Positions 1-7,085 of a stretch of DNA of 62,358 nucleotides are shown here, piece by piece (the stretch's first letter is position 1; every line of letters starts with the position of its first letter). The position numbers and the translations under genes were made by a program. The DNA is taken from the NCBI GenBank assembly GCA_031553655.1, contig JAVBLG010000001.1, forward strand, positions 1 to 62,358. Reading direction: 5' to 3'. The notes below the pieces were generated by a model. It had not been told where the DNA came from, did no database searches, and saw nothing but the letters and a program-made list of their open reading frames with translations. Source of the stretch: JAVBLG01 sp031553655 (GTDB taxonomy: Bacteria > Desulfobacterota > Desulfovibrionia > Desulfovibrionales > Desulfovibrionaceae).

Positions 1-167
1 TTTTTTAATAAAGGGCGTAATTGGAGCTAAAATATATGCGTATTTAGACCAAAATGCCCAGAATTAGTCAACTTGCGGCATTTTTTTGAATAAATAAAAT
101 TTGCAACAAAAAAAACGGCTATTTATTCAGTGTTTCCCTAAAACTTCAGGGGAAAGCCCCACAAAAA

Positions 168-205
168 GAGGGCGGGACGTTCGCTGCGTTCCGTCCTCCC
201 TTTTT
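168..205. terminator. Bidirectional hairpin terminator downstream of the TA operon
   Basis: A 12-bp stem (168-179 with 187-198, two G-T wobbles) and a 7-nt loop. It is followed by TTTTT on the plus strand and preceded by AAAAA (163-167), which gives a U-tract for minus-strand transcripts. It would end the minus-strand toxin-antitoxin transcript and any plus-strand transcript entering from the left. The remainder of 1-292 is AT-rich and shows no gene. Confidence 0.75.
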
Positions 206-292
206 ATATAGATGTGGGCCGGAGCGCTGTCAAGTCGCTTGACAGCCCGCCAAAGTCATGCTTGAGAGCCTCAGGCGGTCCAGCCAGTTTTT

Positions 293-634
293 TTATTGCG
301 CGTGCGTATGGTCGTTACTTATCGGGGTGATGTGTATTTGCATGCCAACAGCGCCGCAAAGCTTAACGAAAGTATCCAGACGTGGATTTCCTTTATCAGA
401 CAAGGTGCGATGCAGGGTATTTTCGTTAAGACCGGTATCCCTGGCCAGCTTGGCAATCCCGCCATATGCCTTGGCCACACGGCGAAGAGCCTTGAGGAAT
501 TCTTCGCGTGAACCTTCCCGCATGGTAGTTTCAAGGTATGCGGCGGCAAATTCCGGATCTTTGCGCAGGCTTTCCGCCATGGCTTCTTCGTGGGGAATGG
601 TGCGGCGTAAGGTCTTTTCAGTTGTTTTGGTCAT
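293..634 (-). CDS. Antitoxin of a RelE/HigB-type toxin-antitoxin pair (helix-turn-helix)
   Basis: A 113-residue protein resembling the HigA-like addiction-module antidote family (TIGR02684 type). The N-terminal half is variable and charged. The C-terminal half, from about residue 50, is a helix-turn-helix of the form AKLARDTGLNENTLHR followed by FVKLCGAVGMQIHI. It should neutralise the toxin encoded just upstream and repress the shared promoter. Its start overlaps the toxin stop by 4 nt (ATGA-type), so the two are translationally coupled in the order toxin then antitoxin, as is usual for this family. The operon is followed by a strong hairpin terminator at 168-205. I am confident of the pair; the family name is from recognition of the sequence, not from a search. 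Confidence 0.85.
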   Translation of the reverse strand: MTKTTEKTLRRTIPHEEAMAESLRKDPEFAAAYLETTMREGSREEFLKALRRVAKAYGGIAKLARDTGLNENTLHRTLSDKGNPRLDTFVKLCGAVGMQIHITPISNDHTHAQ

Positions 635-960
635 GATTTACTCCTCTCATAATCAACTTTATAGGCTATGGCTTTTTTGATGTCCGAATCTTGAGTGCGT
701 TTGTCACCGCCGCAGAACAATAGGATGATAGTTGGGCCATTGATGCTGTAATACACTCGGTAGCCTGGGCCGTAGTCTATTTTTAATTCCCACACGCCAT
801 GATCGAGATATTTATGGCTCCCGAAATTTCCGTCTTCCACCCGGTCAAGGCGCATGCTTATGCGGGCCTTGGCGTTATGGTCGCGCAGCCGGTTAAACCA
901 TTCGCCAAAAATATCCGTTCCATCCGGGAACAGGTAGTGCTCAATCGTGTAGGTTGCCAT
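631..960 (-). CDS. RelE/HigB-type toxin (Gp49-like addiction module killer protein)
   Basis: A 109-residue protein with the compact basic fold typical of the Gp49/HigB (PF05973, TIGR02683) group. It has an early FxxWFNRLRD helix, then ISMRLDRVEDGNFG, a conserved GVWELKIDYGPGYRVYY strand pair, and a C-terminal LLFCGGDKRTQDSDIKKA segment. Members of this family are ribosome-dependent mRNA interferases. It is first in the operon and overlaps the antitoxin by 4 nt. The start codon at 958-960 lies inside a perfect palindrome (956-970), and two more palindromes lie just upstream, which suits autoregulation by the antitoxin. Nothing suggests inactivation. Confidence 0.87.
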   Translation of the reverse strand: MATYTIEHYLFPDGTDIFGEWFNRLRDHNAKARISMRLDRVEDGNFGSHKYLDHGVWELKIDYGPGYRVYYSINGPTIILLFCGGDKRTQDSDIKKAIAYKVDYERSKS

Positions 961-1006
961 AAATTATGGCTAGCTTATAAGCGTGTATTTGTCAAGATGC
1001 TTGACA
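956..1006. promoter_or_regulatory. Palindrome cluster upstream of the toxin-antitoxin operon (candidate operators)
   Basis: Three perfect inverted repeats lie within 51 bp. They are 956-970 (7-bp arms, 1-nt spacer, covering the toxin start), 973-982 (GCTTATAAGC) and 990-1006 (TGTCAAG-ATG-CTTGACA). The last contains TTGACA on both strands, a possible -35 element in either direction, although no convincing -10 lies at 17 nt on the toxin side. Antitoxins of this type usually bind such palindromes. Binding is inferred. Confidence 0.55.
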
Positions 1007-1122
1007 TCGTTCGCTTCTGCGTTCTGTGGTGCGGGCCTGGCTCTGTCAACCTGTTGTGGATTTACCTTGACACCAGCCGCCAAACGCGCATCGTAGCGAA
1101 AAATCTATATGGAGGGGGATGT

Positions 1123-1455
1123 ATGCGAAAGTGGCTTATGGTTCTGATGATGGCGGCGTGTGTGGGGGCGGTGGGGCAAGCCTTAACGTTACATTCAGCA
1201 TCTTCCAGCGATATCGACAAACTAACATCGTATGCGGTCATCTACGGGAGAGCCATCGCTTGCGGCATTTCTGTGCAAGGCGATATTGCAAAAACAGGCG
1301 CATGGATTGATAGAACTTTTCTGGGAAGTGAAAAGTCAACGTATTTACGGATATTTATGGAAGGAATGGAATATCATGCTCAAGAACAATCCGCTGGCCG
1401 ATCCCCCGACAGTTGCAGTGCTGTCAGAGCTGCCTATAACAAAATGTCTTTTTAA
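1123..1455 (+). CDS. Small exported protein of unknown function
   Basis: I chose the ATG at 1123 because GGAGGGGG (1111-1118) sits 4 nt upstream. The same frame is open back to 799, but that part runs antisense to the toxin gene. The 110-residue product starts with a hydrophobic signal peptide (KWLMVLMMAACVGAVGQA). The mature part has two cysteines (IACGI and SPDSCSAV) and a central GAWIDRTFLG-KSTYLRIFMEGMEYHA segment. I do not recognise a named family. It lies between a toxin-antitoxin pair and a second small membrane protein in a region that looks accessory. A periplasmic location is inferred from the leader only. Confidence 0.7.
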   Translation: MRKWLMVLMMAACVGAVGQALTLHSASSSDIDKLTSYAVIYGRAIACGISVQGDIAKTGAWIDRTFLGSEKSTYLRIFMEGMEYHAQEQSAGRSPDSCSAVRAAYNKMSF

Positions 1456-1633
1456 TTTCTTGACATTTCCCGCGTTCTGTGGCGTTGGTCGCGCGAACCA
1501 GGGCTAAAATGTAGGCCTCCGAGCAATTTTCCATAGCAGGGAAGGTGAAATAGTAGTGACATAGCCTTACCTATAATATAGATTCGCCCCACATTCTGTA
1601 TTTATAGAAACATTATAACATGTGGAGGCGTGC

Positions 1634-2095
1634 ATGAAACTCGACAAAATTTTTAAAGCTTCAGTTTTTTTACCATTTTTATGCGGCATATTTTGCAATA
1701 TGTCGTGGGCGGCAAACAATTTCCCAACTTCACCACAAGCAAATAATACACAGTCTTACGGAATTGCATTTATTGTTGGGATTATCATCGTACTCGTCAT
1801 TTCGGGACTATACCGCTCAAAAAAAGAGCGCATCGTTGTTTTCGCCAATCTGACGGACGTACTTGTCACCCTTTGTATACCGATTGGCATTGTCGTTATT
1901 GGTTTTTTGGGCATGATTATGCGTATGAGAGAAGACACCGTATTGAACGTGGCCCTCTTGTTCGGAGTATGCGGGGTTGTCATTGTGGCTAACGCCACCA
2001 AGGCATACAATAAATCGATCGCGGCGGGATTTTTTGGGTTTCTCCATGCCTTGTTCACCAAACTTGCTATTGTCAGCCCTGGTAGGCAAGCTTAG
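1634..2095 (+). CDS. Small multi-pass membrane protein of unknown function
   Basis: The ATG at 1634 is preceded by GGAGG (1624-1628) with a 5-nt spacer, so I prefer it to the GTG at 1622. The 153-residue product has an N-terminal signal-like helix ending near NMSWAANN, then about three hydrophobic segments (YGIAFIVGIIIVLVISGLY, VLVTLCIPIGIVVIGFLGM, VALLFGVCGVVIVANAT) and possibly a fourth (AAGFFGFLHALFTKLAIV). No family recognised. It is followed by a terminator (2104-2158) and stands alone between the accessory edge and tRNA-Leu. Confidence 0.7.
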   Translation: MKLDKIFKASVFLPFLCGIFCNMSWAANNFPTSPQANNTQSYGIAFIVGIIIVLVISGLYRSKKERIVVFANLTDVLVTLCIPIGIVVIGFLGMIMRMREDTVLNVALLFGVCGVVIVANATKAYNKSIAAGFFGFLHALFTKLAIVSPGRQA

Positions 2096-2103
2096 ACAAA
2101 GAA

Positions 2104-2158
2104 GAAGGCGTTTACCTTGTGTCCGTAGGAGATTTGGACTTCGGTAAACGCCTTTTTT
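2104..2158. terminator. Bidirectional terminator between the membrane protein gene and tRNA-Leu
   Basis: A 12-bp stem (AAGGCGTTTACC at about 2105-2116 with its complement at about 2143-2154) and a T-run directly after on the plus strand. The reverse orientation also gives a T-rich tail (CTTCTTCTTT), so it can serve the minus-strand tRNA. The long loop contains a second small stem, GTCC (2121-2124) with GGAC (2136-2139). Confidence 0.8.
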
Positions 2159-2166
2159 CATCAATT

Positions 2167-2254
2167 TGGTAGCCGGGGCGGGACTTGAACCCGCACACCC
2201 CTCACGGGGCCGGGGGTTTTAAGCCCCCTGTGTCTACCATTCCACCACCCGGCC
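2167..2254 (-). tRNA. tRNA-Leu (anticodon TAA)
   Basis: An 88-nt class II tRNA with the CCA end encoded (complement at 2167-2169). The 7-bp acceptor stem begins GGCCGGG. The anticodon stem GGGGG/CCCCC encloses loop CTTAAAA, so the anticodon is TAA, reading UUA. A long variable arm is present, and the T arm is GCGGG-TTCAAGT-CCCGC. The 3' end faces the accessory genes at 1-2.1 kb, the side on which tRNA-targeting elements usually integrate. I found no att-like repeat of the tRNA 3' end inside the window. Confidence 0.95.
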
Positions 2255-2326
2255 GTTAAGGCAAGGGCGCACCTCTGTGGGTGCGCGTTCGGCAGCAAGA
2301 GACCGCCGGGAAATAAGTTAATTTAT

Positions 2327-2348
2327 GCCTGATATTCAGGCTTTTTTT
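2327..2348 (+). terminator. Short hairpin terminator (plus strand)
   Basis: GCCTGA-TAT-TCAGGC followed by seven T. It overlaps the stop codon of the minus-strand gene ending at 2336. No plus-strand gene ends here, so it may block transcription from the tRNA side running antisense into that gene. Confidence 0.5.
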
Positions 2349-2749
2349 ATCTTTTCGCCTTCTTTATGTCCAGAAGCGGCCAGCAGTTCTGCCACATTAG
2401 CCGGTAAATTCAGGCTCGATTCATACCAAGCATTATTGTCCGCCACGCACAGCGAAACACGTTCCAAGTATTTATCCACAAAAAGAAAGCGAGCCGCAAC
2501 TTTGTCGTCAAGAATCGGCATAATCTGTTTGCATATGCCGTGAAAAACACTTTGCTCAAACTCCGGAAAAGCACATTGCGCTAGTAAGCTGTCGCCGTCT
2601 TGCACAAAACTTATATATGATCCGCCAAAGGAAGCCAAAATCTCCCGTAAAGCATCTCCGAGTTCGTTTTCCTTATCTAAAAGCTCTTGATAAGTCAGTA
2701 CTTCAGAGTATACAAAATGGCTGAACATTTCACATTTGACCCTGGACAT
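2336..2749 (-). CDS. Conserved-looking cytoplasmic protein of unknown function
   Basis: The frame is open from 2818, but I prefer the ATG at 2749 because GGAG lies 7 nt upstream in minus-strand reading. That gives 137 residues beginning MSRVKCEMFSHF. No signal peptide or membrane helix. It has a central helix-rich acidic part (YQELLDKENELGDALREILASFGG) and a beta-rich part (SYISFVQDGDSLLAQCAFPEFEQSV), ending in a lysine-rich tail. It is divergent from pgpA. I do not recognise the family. Confidence 0.65.
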   Translation of the reverse strand: MSRVKCEMFSHFVYSEVLTYQELLDKENELGDALREILASFGGSYISFVQDGDSLLAQCAFPEFEQSVFHGICKQIMPILDDKVAARFLFVDKYLERVSLCVADNNAWYESSLNLPANVAELLAASGHKEGEKIKKA

Positions 2750-2894
2750 ATCCACGCTCCGCAAGCTTGCCGGCCAATGAACCGGTGGCGGCCGACGTAA
2801 ATAACGAGTCGCAAACATGGACTATAATATAAAATTGCCCGAACCGCAATTATTGTTCGTAAAACAATTGCAGATTTGGCATCGGAGTTACCAA

Positions 2895-3359
2895 ATGAAC
2901 AAAACCGTGGAACAGGTCATTTTGCTTGTCTGCCGGCTGGGCGCGGCCGGTCTGGCACCCAAAGCGCCCGGCACGTGGGGCACAGCCCTGGCGGTGCTTT
3001 TCGCCCCTATGTTTTTTCTGCCGTTTTCCGTAGGCAATCGCATTCTTGTGCTGGCGGCTGTTTTTCTGCTGGGCGGACTGGCCGCCGGGCAGGCCGAAAA
3101 AATCATCGGCCGTAAAGACCCTTCGCAGGTGGTAATAGACGAACTGCTGGGCATATGGGCCGCTTTGGTTTTTTTTGCAACCCCGTCCCTTGGTGTTGTA
3201 TTTCTCGCATTTATCTTGTTCCGTATTTTGGACATAGCCAAGCCCTGGCCTATACGGGCCTCAGAAAAATGGCTGCCGGGCGGATTTGGAATAATGATCG
3301 ACGACTTGCTGGCCGGGCTGATTTCCGGCTGTATTATCTGGGTTTATATGCTGTTTTAG
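2895..3359 (+). CDS. pgpA: Phosphatidylglycerophosphatase A
   Basis: Dephosphorylates phosphatidylglycerophosphate to phosphatidylglycerol in the inner membrane. I chose the ATG at 2895 (CGGAG about 8 nt upstream); the frame continues upstream to 2817 without family character. The 154-residue product has the family signatures: APKAPGTWGTALA near the N terminus, then RKDPSQVVIDELLGIW with the acidic metal-binding residues, PWPIRASEK, and GGFGIMIDDLLAGL near the C terminus. About four hydrophobic helices. It stands alone, divergent from the unknown gene at 2336-2749 and convergent with the NFACT gene. Confidence 0.92.
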   Translation: MNKTVEQVILLVCRLGAAGLAPKAPGTWGTALAVLFAPMFFLPFSVGNRILVLAAVFLLGGLAAGQAEKIIGRKDPSQVVIDELLGIWAALVFFATPSLGVVFLAFILFRILDIAKPWPIRASEKWLPGGFGIMIDDLLAGLISGCIIWVYMLF

Positions 3360-3415
3360 AAAGCGGCGACACGTTTCGGGGTAAGATGCATTGCCGCCAC
3401 GGCACAGTCCGGCGG

Positions 3416-5008
3416 CTACTGTTTGTTGTCTGACATATCCACCTGTAACACTCTCAAAATTTTGTCCACGCGCGCGGCTCCCGGTTCTCCGCCTTTTACC
3501 GGCCGCACATGCCGCCCCAGAGCGCAAATAACAGAAGCCTTGCTGTCGTCTTTACGCCAACTTTTCTCGGCGGCCTTCAGCCCGGCCTCGCGCCAGATCT
3601 CTTCTGGAATTTCCTGTCCGGCATGATCACGACGTATCAGCACATGCGCCCCTGGCCCGCCATCTACATGAAGCCATACGTCATGGGGTGCGGCGGCCTT
3701 CATGAGAGCCGCATTGCCCTTGGCGTCTTTACCCCGCCACAGAGTAAAGCGACCGTCGGAGCTTTTGAACCCGGCCACACCGCGCGGCAGGGAGGCCATA
3801 TCCGCAGCGTCCGAAATTACGGCGGCTGCTGTCGTGTTCGAGATGGGCCTTGCCGTTACGCCGGAACACTGTTTGGCTACAGCTGCCCCCTGCTCTGCTC
3901 TTGGCGCATGGGCAACAGAGGACGTCAGACCTGCCGCAGTCATTTCAGCGGCCACCTTTTCGCGCCTTTTGGCCACAAAACTCAATCCTCTGGAGCCGCG
4001 TACAGCCTGATGGAAAAATTGTTCCATATTCTCCAGAACTGTCAAGCGAGGATCAAGGGACAGCTTGCAAGCCGTGTTTCCGGGAGTTTTAAGCGTGACT
4101 TCGGATTTTTTTTGCGCGGCATCGAGCCGCCAGAGGTTGTCGCGCAGCAGTATACCGCTTTCCTTGCCCGCCAGCATCTTGCGCAACCTGGCATCTTCTT
4201 CGTCCAGTTTACCCAGAATGCGCTCAAACTTTGCCTTGGCCCTGACAATGGGAGCCTGCTCTTTTTTACGCGCAATCTCGGCCAGACCGCCCATAACCAG
4301 CTTAATTCCGGCTTCGGCCATAGCGGGAAGCGGCTCTTCAAAAATTTTTTCCTCACGTTCGCCGCGCAGTTCTTCGGGCAAGGGCCAAGCTGAAACCAAC
4401 ACATCATCCTCGTGCTCGACGGACTGATAAAGAAACAGATCTCCTCCCCCCTCGGCCAAATCATTCAACAGCGCGGCTAAATCCATACGATCCAAATGCG
4501 GGATAATCCGGCGCAAAGCCGGAGTTATCACCGACCATTTCCTGAGAGCGTCCGAGTTGTCACGCGCGGCTTCAATTTGCTCCAGATCAGGCCAAAGGGG
4601 CGCATCCGGCATGTCAGGACTTCGCCCGAGCAAAAGTTTCGGACCTTCGCGCAAATCAAGAACAAGCCAGATTTCGCTTTTTTGTTCCGGTGGGCTGCGA
4701 AAAAGAATGTTAAGCCGCCGGGCCGGCCAATCGGCCATACAGGCGGCCACACGCAAACCCACCAGGTATTTGCGCAGGCGCATCACTTCGGCTGGGGGCA
4801 TTCCGCCGCCGGCGCTCAAACGCTCAGCCGGAATAAAAAGAAAGGGGGCCTTTCGTTCCGCTCGAATAACGAGCTGAAAAGGCCCCCTGATATTATAGAA
4901 GGAAAAGAAATGAACACCCGAAGCCGGAGACTGGATTTTTTCCATCCTGGCTCCATCAAGCTTAACGCTCAGCGCATCGCAAAGGCGGCGGAAAACGTGG
5001 GCGTCCAT
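3416..5008 (-). CDS. NFACT-family RNA-binding protein (RqcH/FbpA-like)
   Basis: The 530-residue protein has an NFACT-N domain (about residues 1-190, MDAHVFRRLCDALSVKLDGARMEKI...), a middle helical and coiled-coil region rich in charged residues (about 230-330), and a C-terminal NFACT-R/DUF814 domain (about 410-520) with HDVWLHVDGGPGAHVLIR. Family members such as RqcH bind the obstructed 50S subunit with peptidyl-tRNA and add alanine tails in ribosome quality control. Older annotations call them fibronectin-binding proteins. At 530 residues it is a little shorter than typical Firmicutes homologs. It lies 45 nt downstream of dksA on the same strand, a possible two-gene unit. The ribosome-rescue role is inferred from the family. 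Confidence 0.85.
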   Translation of the reverse strand: MDAHVFRRLCDALSVKLDGARMEKIQSPASGVHFFSFYNIRGPFQLVIRAERKAPFLFIPAERLSAGGGMPPAEVMRLRKYLVGLRVAACMADWPARRLNILFRSPPEQKSEIWLVLDLREGPKLLLGRSPDMPDAPLWPDLEQIEAARDNSDALRKWSVITPALRRIIPHLDRMDLAALLNDLAEGGGDLFLYQSVEHEDDVLVSAWPLPEELRGEREEKIFEEPLPAMAEAGIKLVMGGLAEIARKKEQAPIVRAKAKFERILGKLDEEDARLRKMLAGKESGILLRDNLWRLDAAQKKSEVTLKTPGNTACKLSLDPRLTVLENMEQFFHQAVRGSRGLSFVAKRREKVAAEMTAAGLTSSVAHAPRAEQGAAVAKQCSGVTARPISNTTAAAVISDAADMASLPRGVAGFKSSDGRFTLWRGKDAKGNAALMKAAAPHDVWLHVDGGPGAHVLIRRDHAGQEIPEEIWREAGLKAAEKSWRKDDSKASVICALGRHVRPVKGGEPGAARVDKILRVLQVDMSDNKQ

Positions 5009-5053
5009 AGCTCAACAAATTGCCATAAAGAAACGTATCTTTGTCACTCTTTT

Positions 5054-5416
5054 TTAATCACCGCGAAGGTGCTCGTCCTCTTCCTGCTTGCTCTTACAGT
5101 TAATACACAACTTAGTTACAGGGCGGGCCTTCAGGCGGGGCACGCCTATTTCTTCGCCACACTCTTCGCAAACGCCGAAGGAGCCGTCCTCAATGCGTTG
5201 TAGCCCGGCCTGAATTTTGCGAATCAGACGGCGTTCGCGATCACGTATGCGCAAGGTAAAAGCTCTGTCCGATTCCGCTGTGGCTCTGTCGGCCGGGTCG
5301 GCAAACACTTCGTTACCGTCGGTCAACTCTTCCAGAGTGGTGTCGCCCTTCTGCTGGGCCTCTTCCAACATTCCCGCAAGCAAAACACGAAAGTATTCAA
5401 CATCCTTTTGTTCCAT
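5054..5416 (-). CDS. dksA: DksA/TraR-family zinc-finger transcription factor
   Basis: The ATG at 5416 follows GGAGGG by 7 nt. An upstream in-frame GTG (5434) would place that Shine-Dalgarno inside the gene, so I reject it. The 120-residue product has an N-terminal coiled coil, the coil-tip motif DPADRA (D40, D43, A45), matching the DxxDxA tip that enters the RNA polymerase secondary channel, and a four-cysteine zinc finger (C83, C86, C104, C107). With ppGpp, DksA represses rRNA promoters and activates amino-acid promoters. It is followed closely by the NFACT gene and preceded by a palindromic repeat. Confidence 0.9.
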   Translation of the reverse strand: MEQKDVEYFRVLLAGMLEEAQQKGDTTLEELTDGNEVFADPADRATAESDRAFTLRIRDRERRLIRKIQAGLQRIEDGSFGVCEECGEEIGVPRLKARPVTKLCINCKSKQEEDEHLRGD

Positions 5417-5542
5417 GGTAGTACCCTCCGACACTTGAGCCGTATATACCAGATGAATTTATAACTGTAGGTCGCAACCAGTTAATAGTCAACCCCAACA
5501 AAAGATACAAAAATACACACTTAAATCTGTACGAAGCATATA

Positions 5543-5666
5543 GCGGCGATTCGGTTTGGCGTCAGACAAGGAAGACAAGCTTTTACGAAGCGAGTGTACT
5601 TTTTAGTACACGCAGCGGAGTATAAAGCGCAGTCTGACGCGGTATCACGCCAAACTGAGCCGCCGC
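5543..5666. repeat. Dispersed palindromic element, family 1, copy A
   Basis: A long imperfect palindrome. The outer arms GCGGCG/CGCCGC are followed by GTTTGGCGT/ACGCCAAAC and CAGAC/GTCTG, and the centre is GAGTGTACTTTTTAGTACAC. Gene order of sub-motifs (AAGGAAGA, then TTTTACGAAG, then GAGTGTACT, then TCTGACGC) matches copies at 11632-11780, 20623-20750 and, inverted, 46610-46738. It lies between dksA and the acyltransferase 3' end. Confidence 0.75.
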
Positions 5667-5670
5667 CTTA

Positions 5671-6243
5671 TCATTTGCGGCGGCCGATAACCTTGGCCGG
5701 CACCCCGCCCACAATGGTGAAGGGGGACACATTGCGGGTAACAACCGCGCCCGCGCCCACAATCGCGCCACGCCCGATGCGCACATCCGGGGTAATTGTG
5801 CAATTTGCCCCAATCCACACATCATCTTCAATGATTATTTCGCCTTCAGAGTGTCCTTGATGCATAATAGGCACATCTTCCCGCTCAAAACGGTGGTTAG
5901 CGGCCCGAAGCACAGTGTTGGGCCCCACCGCCACATGCTCGCCAATCACTATGCTGCCGTTGTCCGCCCCCAGATGAACGCATGGGGAAAAGGCCGAATT
6001 TTTGCCCACAACCAGACGGCCAAAACCGGCCGTCACATGGCAGCTCTTGCCTATACGCACACCGTCGGCCAGGCGGATGTTGGCGCAGCCCAGCAGGGTT
6101 ATGCCCGGCGCGAAGCGCACCGTGCCGCAAGCGGCCAACAGCGGGCGGTATGCCGCAAGACGCAGGGCCATGCCCAGCGGCGTTGGTATCCAGGCGAAGA
6201 GCGCCAGCCACAGTTCTTCAAGAGCCGCGCGTATCCTGCCCAT
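5671..6243 (-). CDS. Left-handed beta-helix (hexapeptide) O-acyltransferase
   Basis: A 190-residue protein. After an N-terminal hydrophobic/helical part (about 1-45) it has tandem hexapeptide repeats ([LIV]-G-x4 type: IRLADGVRIGKSCHV, IVIGEHVAVGPNTV, IIIEDDVWIGANC) and ends GAVVTRNVSPFTIVGGVPAKVIG. This is the typical ending of the CatB/WbbJ/NodL group, which transfers acetyl or other acyl groups to sugars. The conserved histidine of the active site is probably in NHRFERED. Its ATG overlaps the stop codon of the KdsB-like gene by one base (TAATG), so it is translationally coupled to it. An acyl transfer onto the cluster's sugar product is inferred. Confidence 0.85.
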   Translation of the reverse strand: MGRIRAALEELWLALFAWIPTPLGMALRLAAYRPLLAACGTVRFAPGITLLGCANIRLADGVRIGKSCHVTAGFGRLVVGKNSAFSPCVHLGADNGSIVIGEHVAVGPNTVLRAANHRFEREDVPIMHQGHSEGEIIIEDDVWIGANCTITPDVRIGRGAIVGAGAVVTRNVSPFTIVGGVPAKVIGRRK

Positions 6244-7013
6244 TACTTTTTATAGGCCTTGATGAGTTCATCGTCGCGCATGAGATTGACCACTCTGGCC
6301 AGATCCTCGGGGGTATCCACACTCAAGGTACGTTTGTCGGTAGGGGCCATGTAAACCTTGCCGCCGTGCTCCAGAATGCGCAGCATATCCACGGATTCGT
6401 AAATCTCCAGCGGGGTTTCCGCAAGTTCGTTGAAATGGAGCAAATAATCACGCCGGAAGGGAATTATGCACACTTGCTTACGCATTGGGACTTTGTCCGA
6501 CCCTTTTTTGCGCGAAGGAATGGGTTCACGCGAGAAGTAGACGGCATAACTTTTGGTATCGACCACCACTTTTACTTCGTTGGGGTCTTCAAATTCTTCC
6601 AGAGTATCCATTTCGGCCATCAAGTTGACCACGTTGATCTCGGGGTTATCCAGCATGGGTTTGATAGCAGCGTCGATCATGTCCGGGGTGACCATAGGCT
6701 CGTCGCCCTGCACCATAACCACAATATCGGCTTTTTTGCCGGTGGCTTCTTCAATTTTGAGCATAGCTTCGGCCGTGCGCGTGGTGCAGCGCACATGATG
6801 ATCGCCGGTCATCACAGACTTAAGCCCGGCATCAACAACGTATTTCATAATGATGTCGTCGCAGGTGGCGACGTATACGTCGGAAAGGCTTTTGGCCATG
6901 GCAGTTCGGAAGGCCACATGCCCGACCATGGGCACGCCATGAATAAGAGCCAGAGGCTTGCCGGGGTAACGGCTTGAACCCATGCGGGCCGGAATAATCG
7001 CAATAATATTCAT
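6243..7013 (-). CDS. KdsB-like cytidylyltransferase (CMP-ulosonate synthetase family)
   Basis: The ATG at 7013 (AGGA about 7 nt upstream) starts MNIIAIIPARMGSSRYPGKPL, the nucleotide-binding motif of CMP-Kdo synthetases. MVQGDEPMV (central, metal and CTP site) and SVDTPEDL near the C terminus also fit. The family transfers CMP from CTP to the anomeric hydroxyl of 3-deoxy-octulosonate-type acids. At 256 residues it has the usual length. Context is the reason for caution: it is not beside kdsA, kdsD or lpx genes but in an operon with an aldolase, an epimerase and an acyltransferase. It may therefore activate a different ulosonic acid rather than housekeeping Kdo. Overlaps the acyltransferase start by one base. 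Confidence 0.82.
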   Translation of the reverse strand: MNIIAIIPARMGSSRYPGKPLALIHGVPMVGHVAFRTAMAKSLSDVYVATCDDIIMKYVVDAGLKSVMTGDHHVRCTTRTAEAMLKIEEATGKKADIVVMVQGDEPMVTPDMIDAAIKPMLDNPEINVVNLMAEMDTLEEFEDPNEVKVVVDTKSYAVYFSREPIPSRKKGSDKVPMRKQVCIIPFRRDYLLHFNELAETPLEIYESVDMLRILEHGGKVYMAPTDKRTLSVDTPEDLARVVNLMRDDELIKAYKK

Positions 7014-7085
7014 TTTATGTCCTGTTATGATAGTGATAGGTATAAAGCTTTTCAACGGTGCCATAGAGCAAAAAGACCCAAATTT

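Noticed and set aside
799..1122. An N-terminal extension of the small exported protein gene at 1123
   Set aside because: It would run antisense through the toxin gene and bury a clear signal peptide and Shine-Dalgarno.
5594..5860. Short open frames through repeat A and the acyltransferase 3' end
   Set aside because: They cross a palindromic repeat and lie antisense to the acyltransferase; no coding character.
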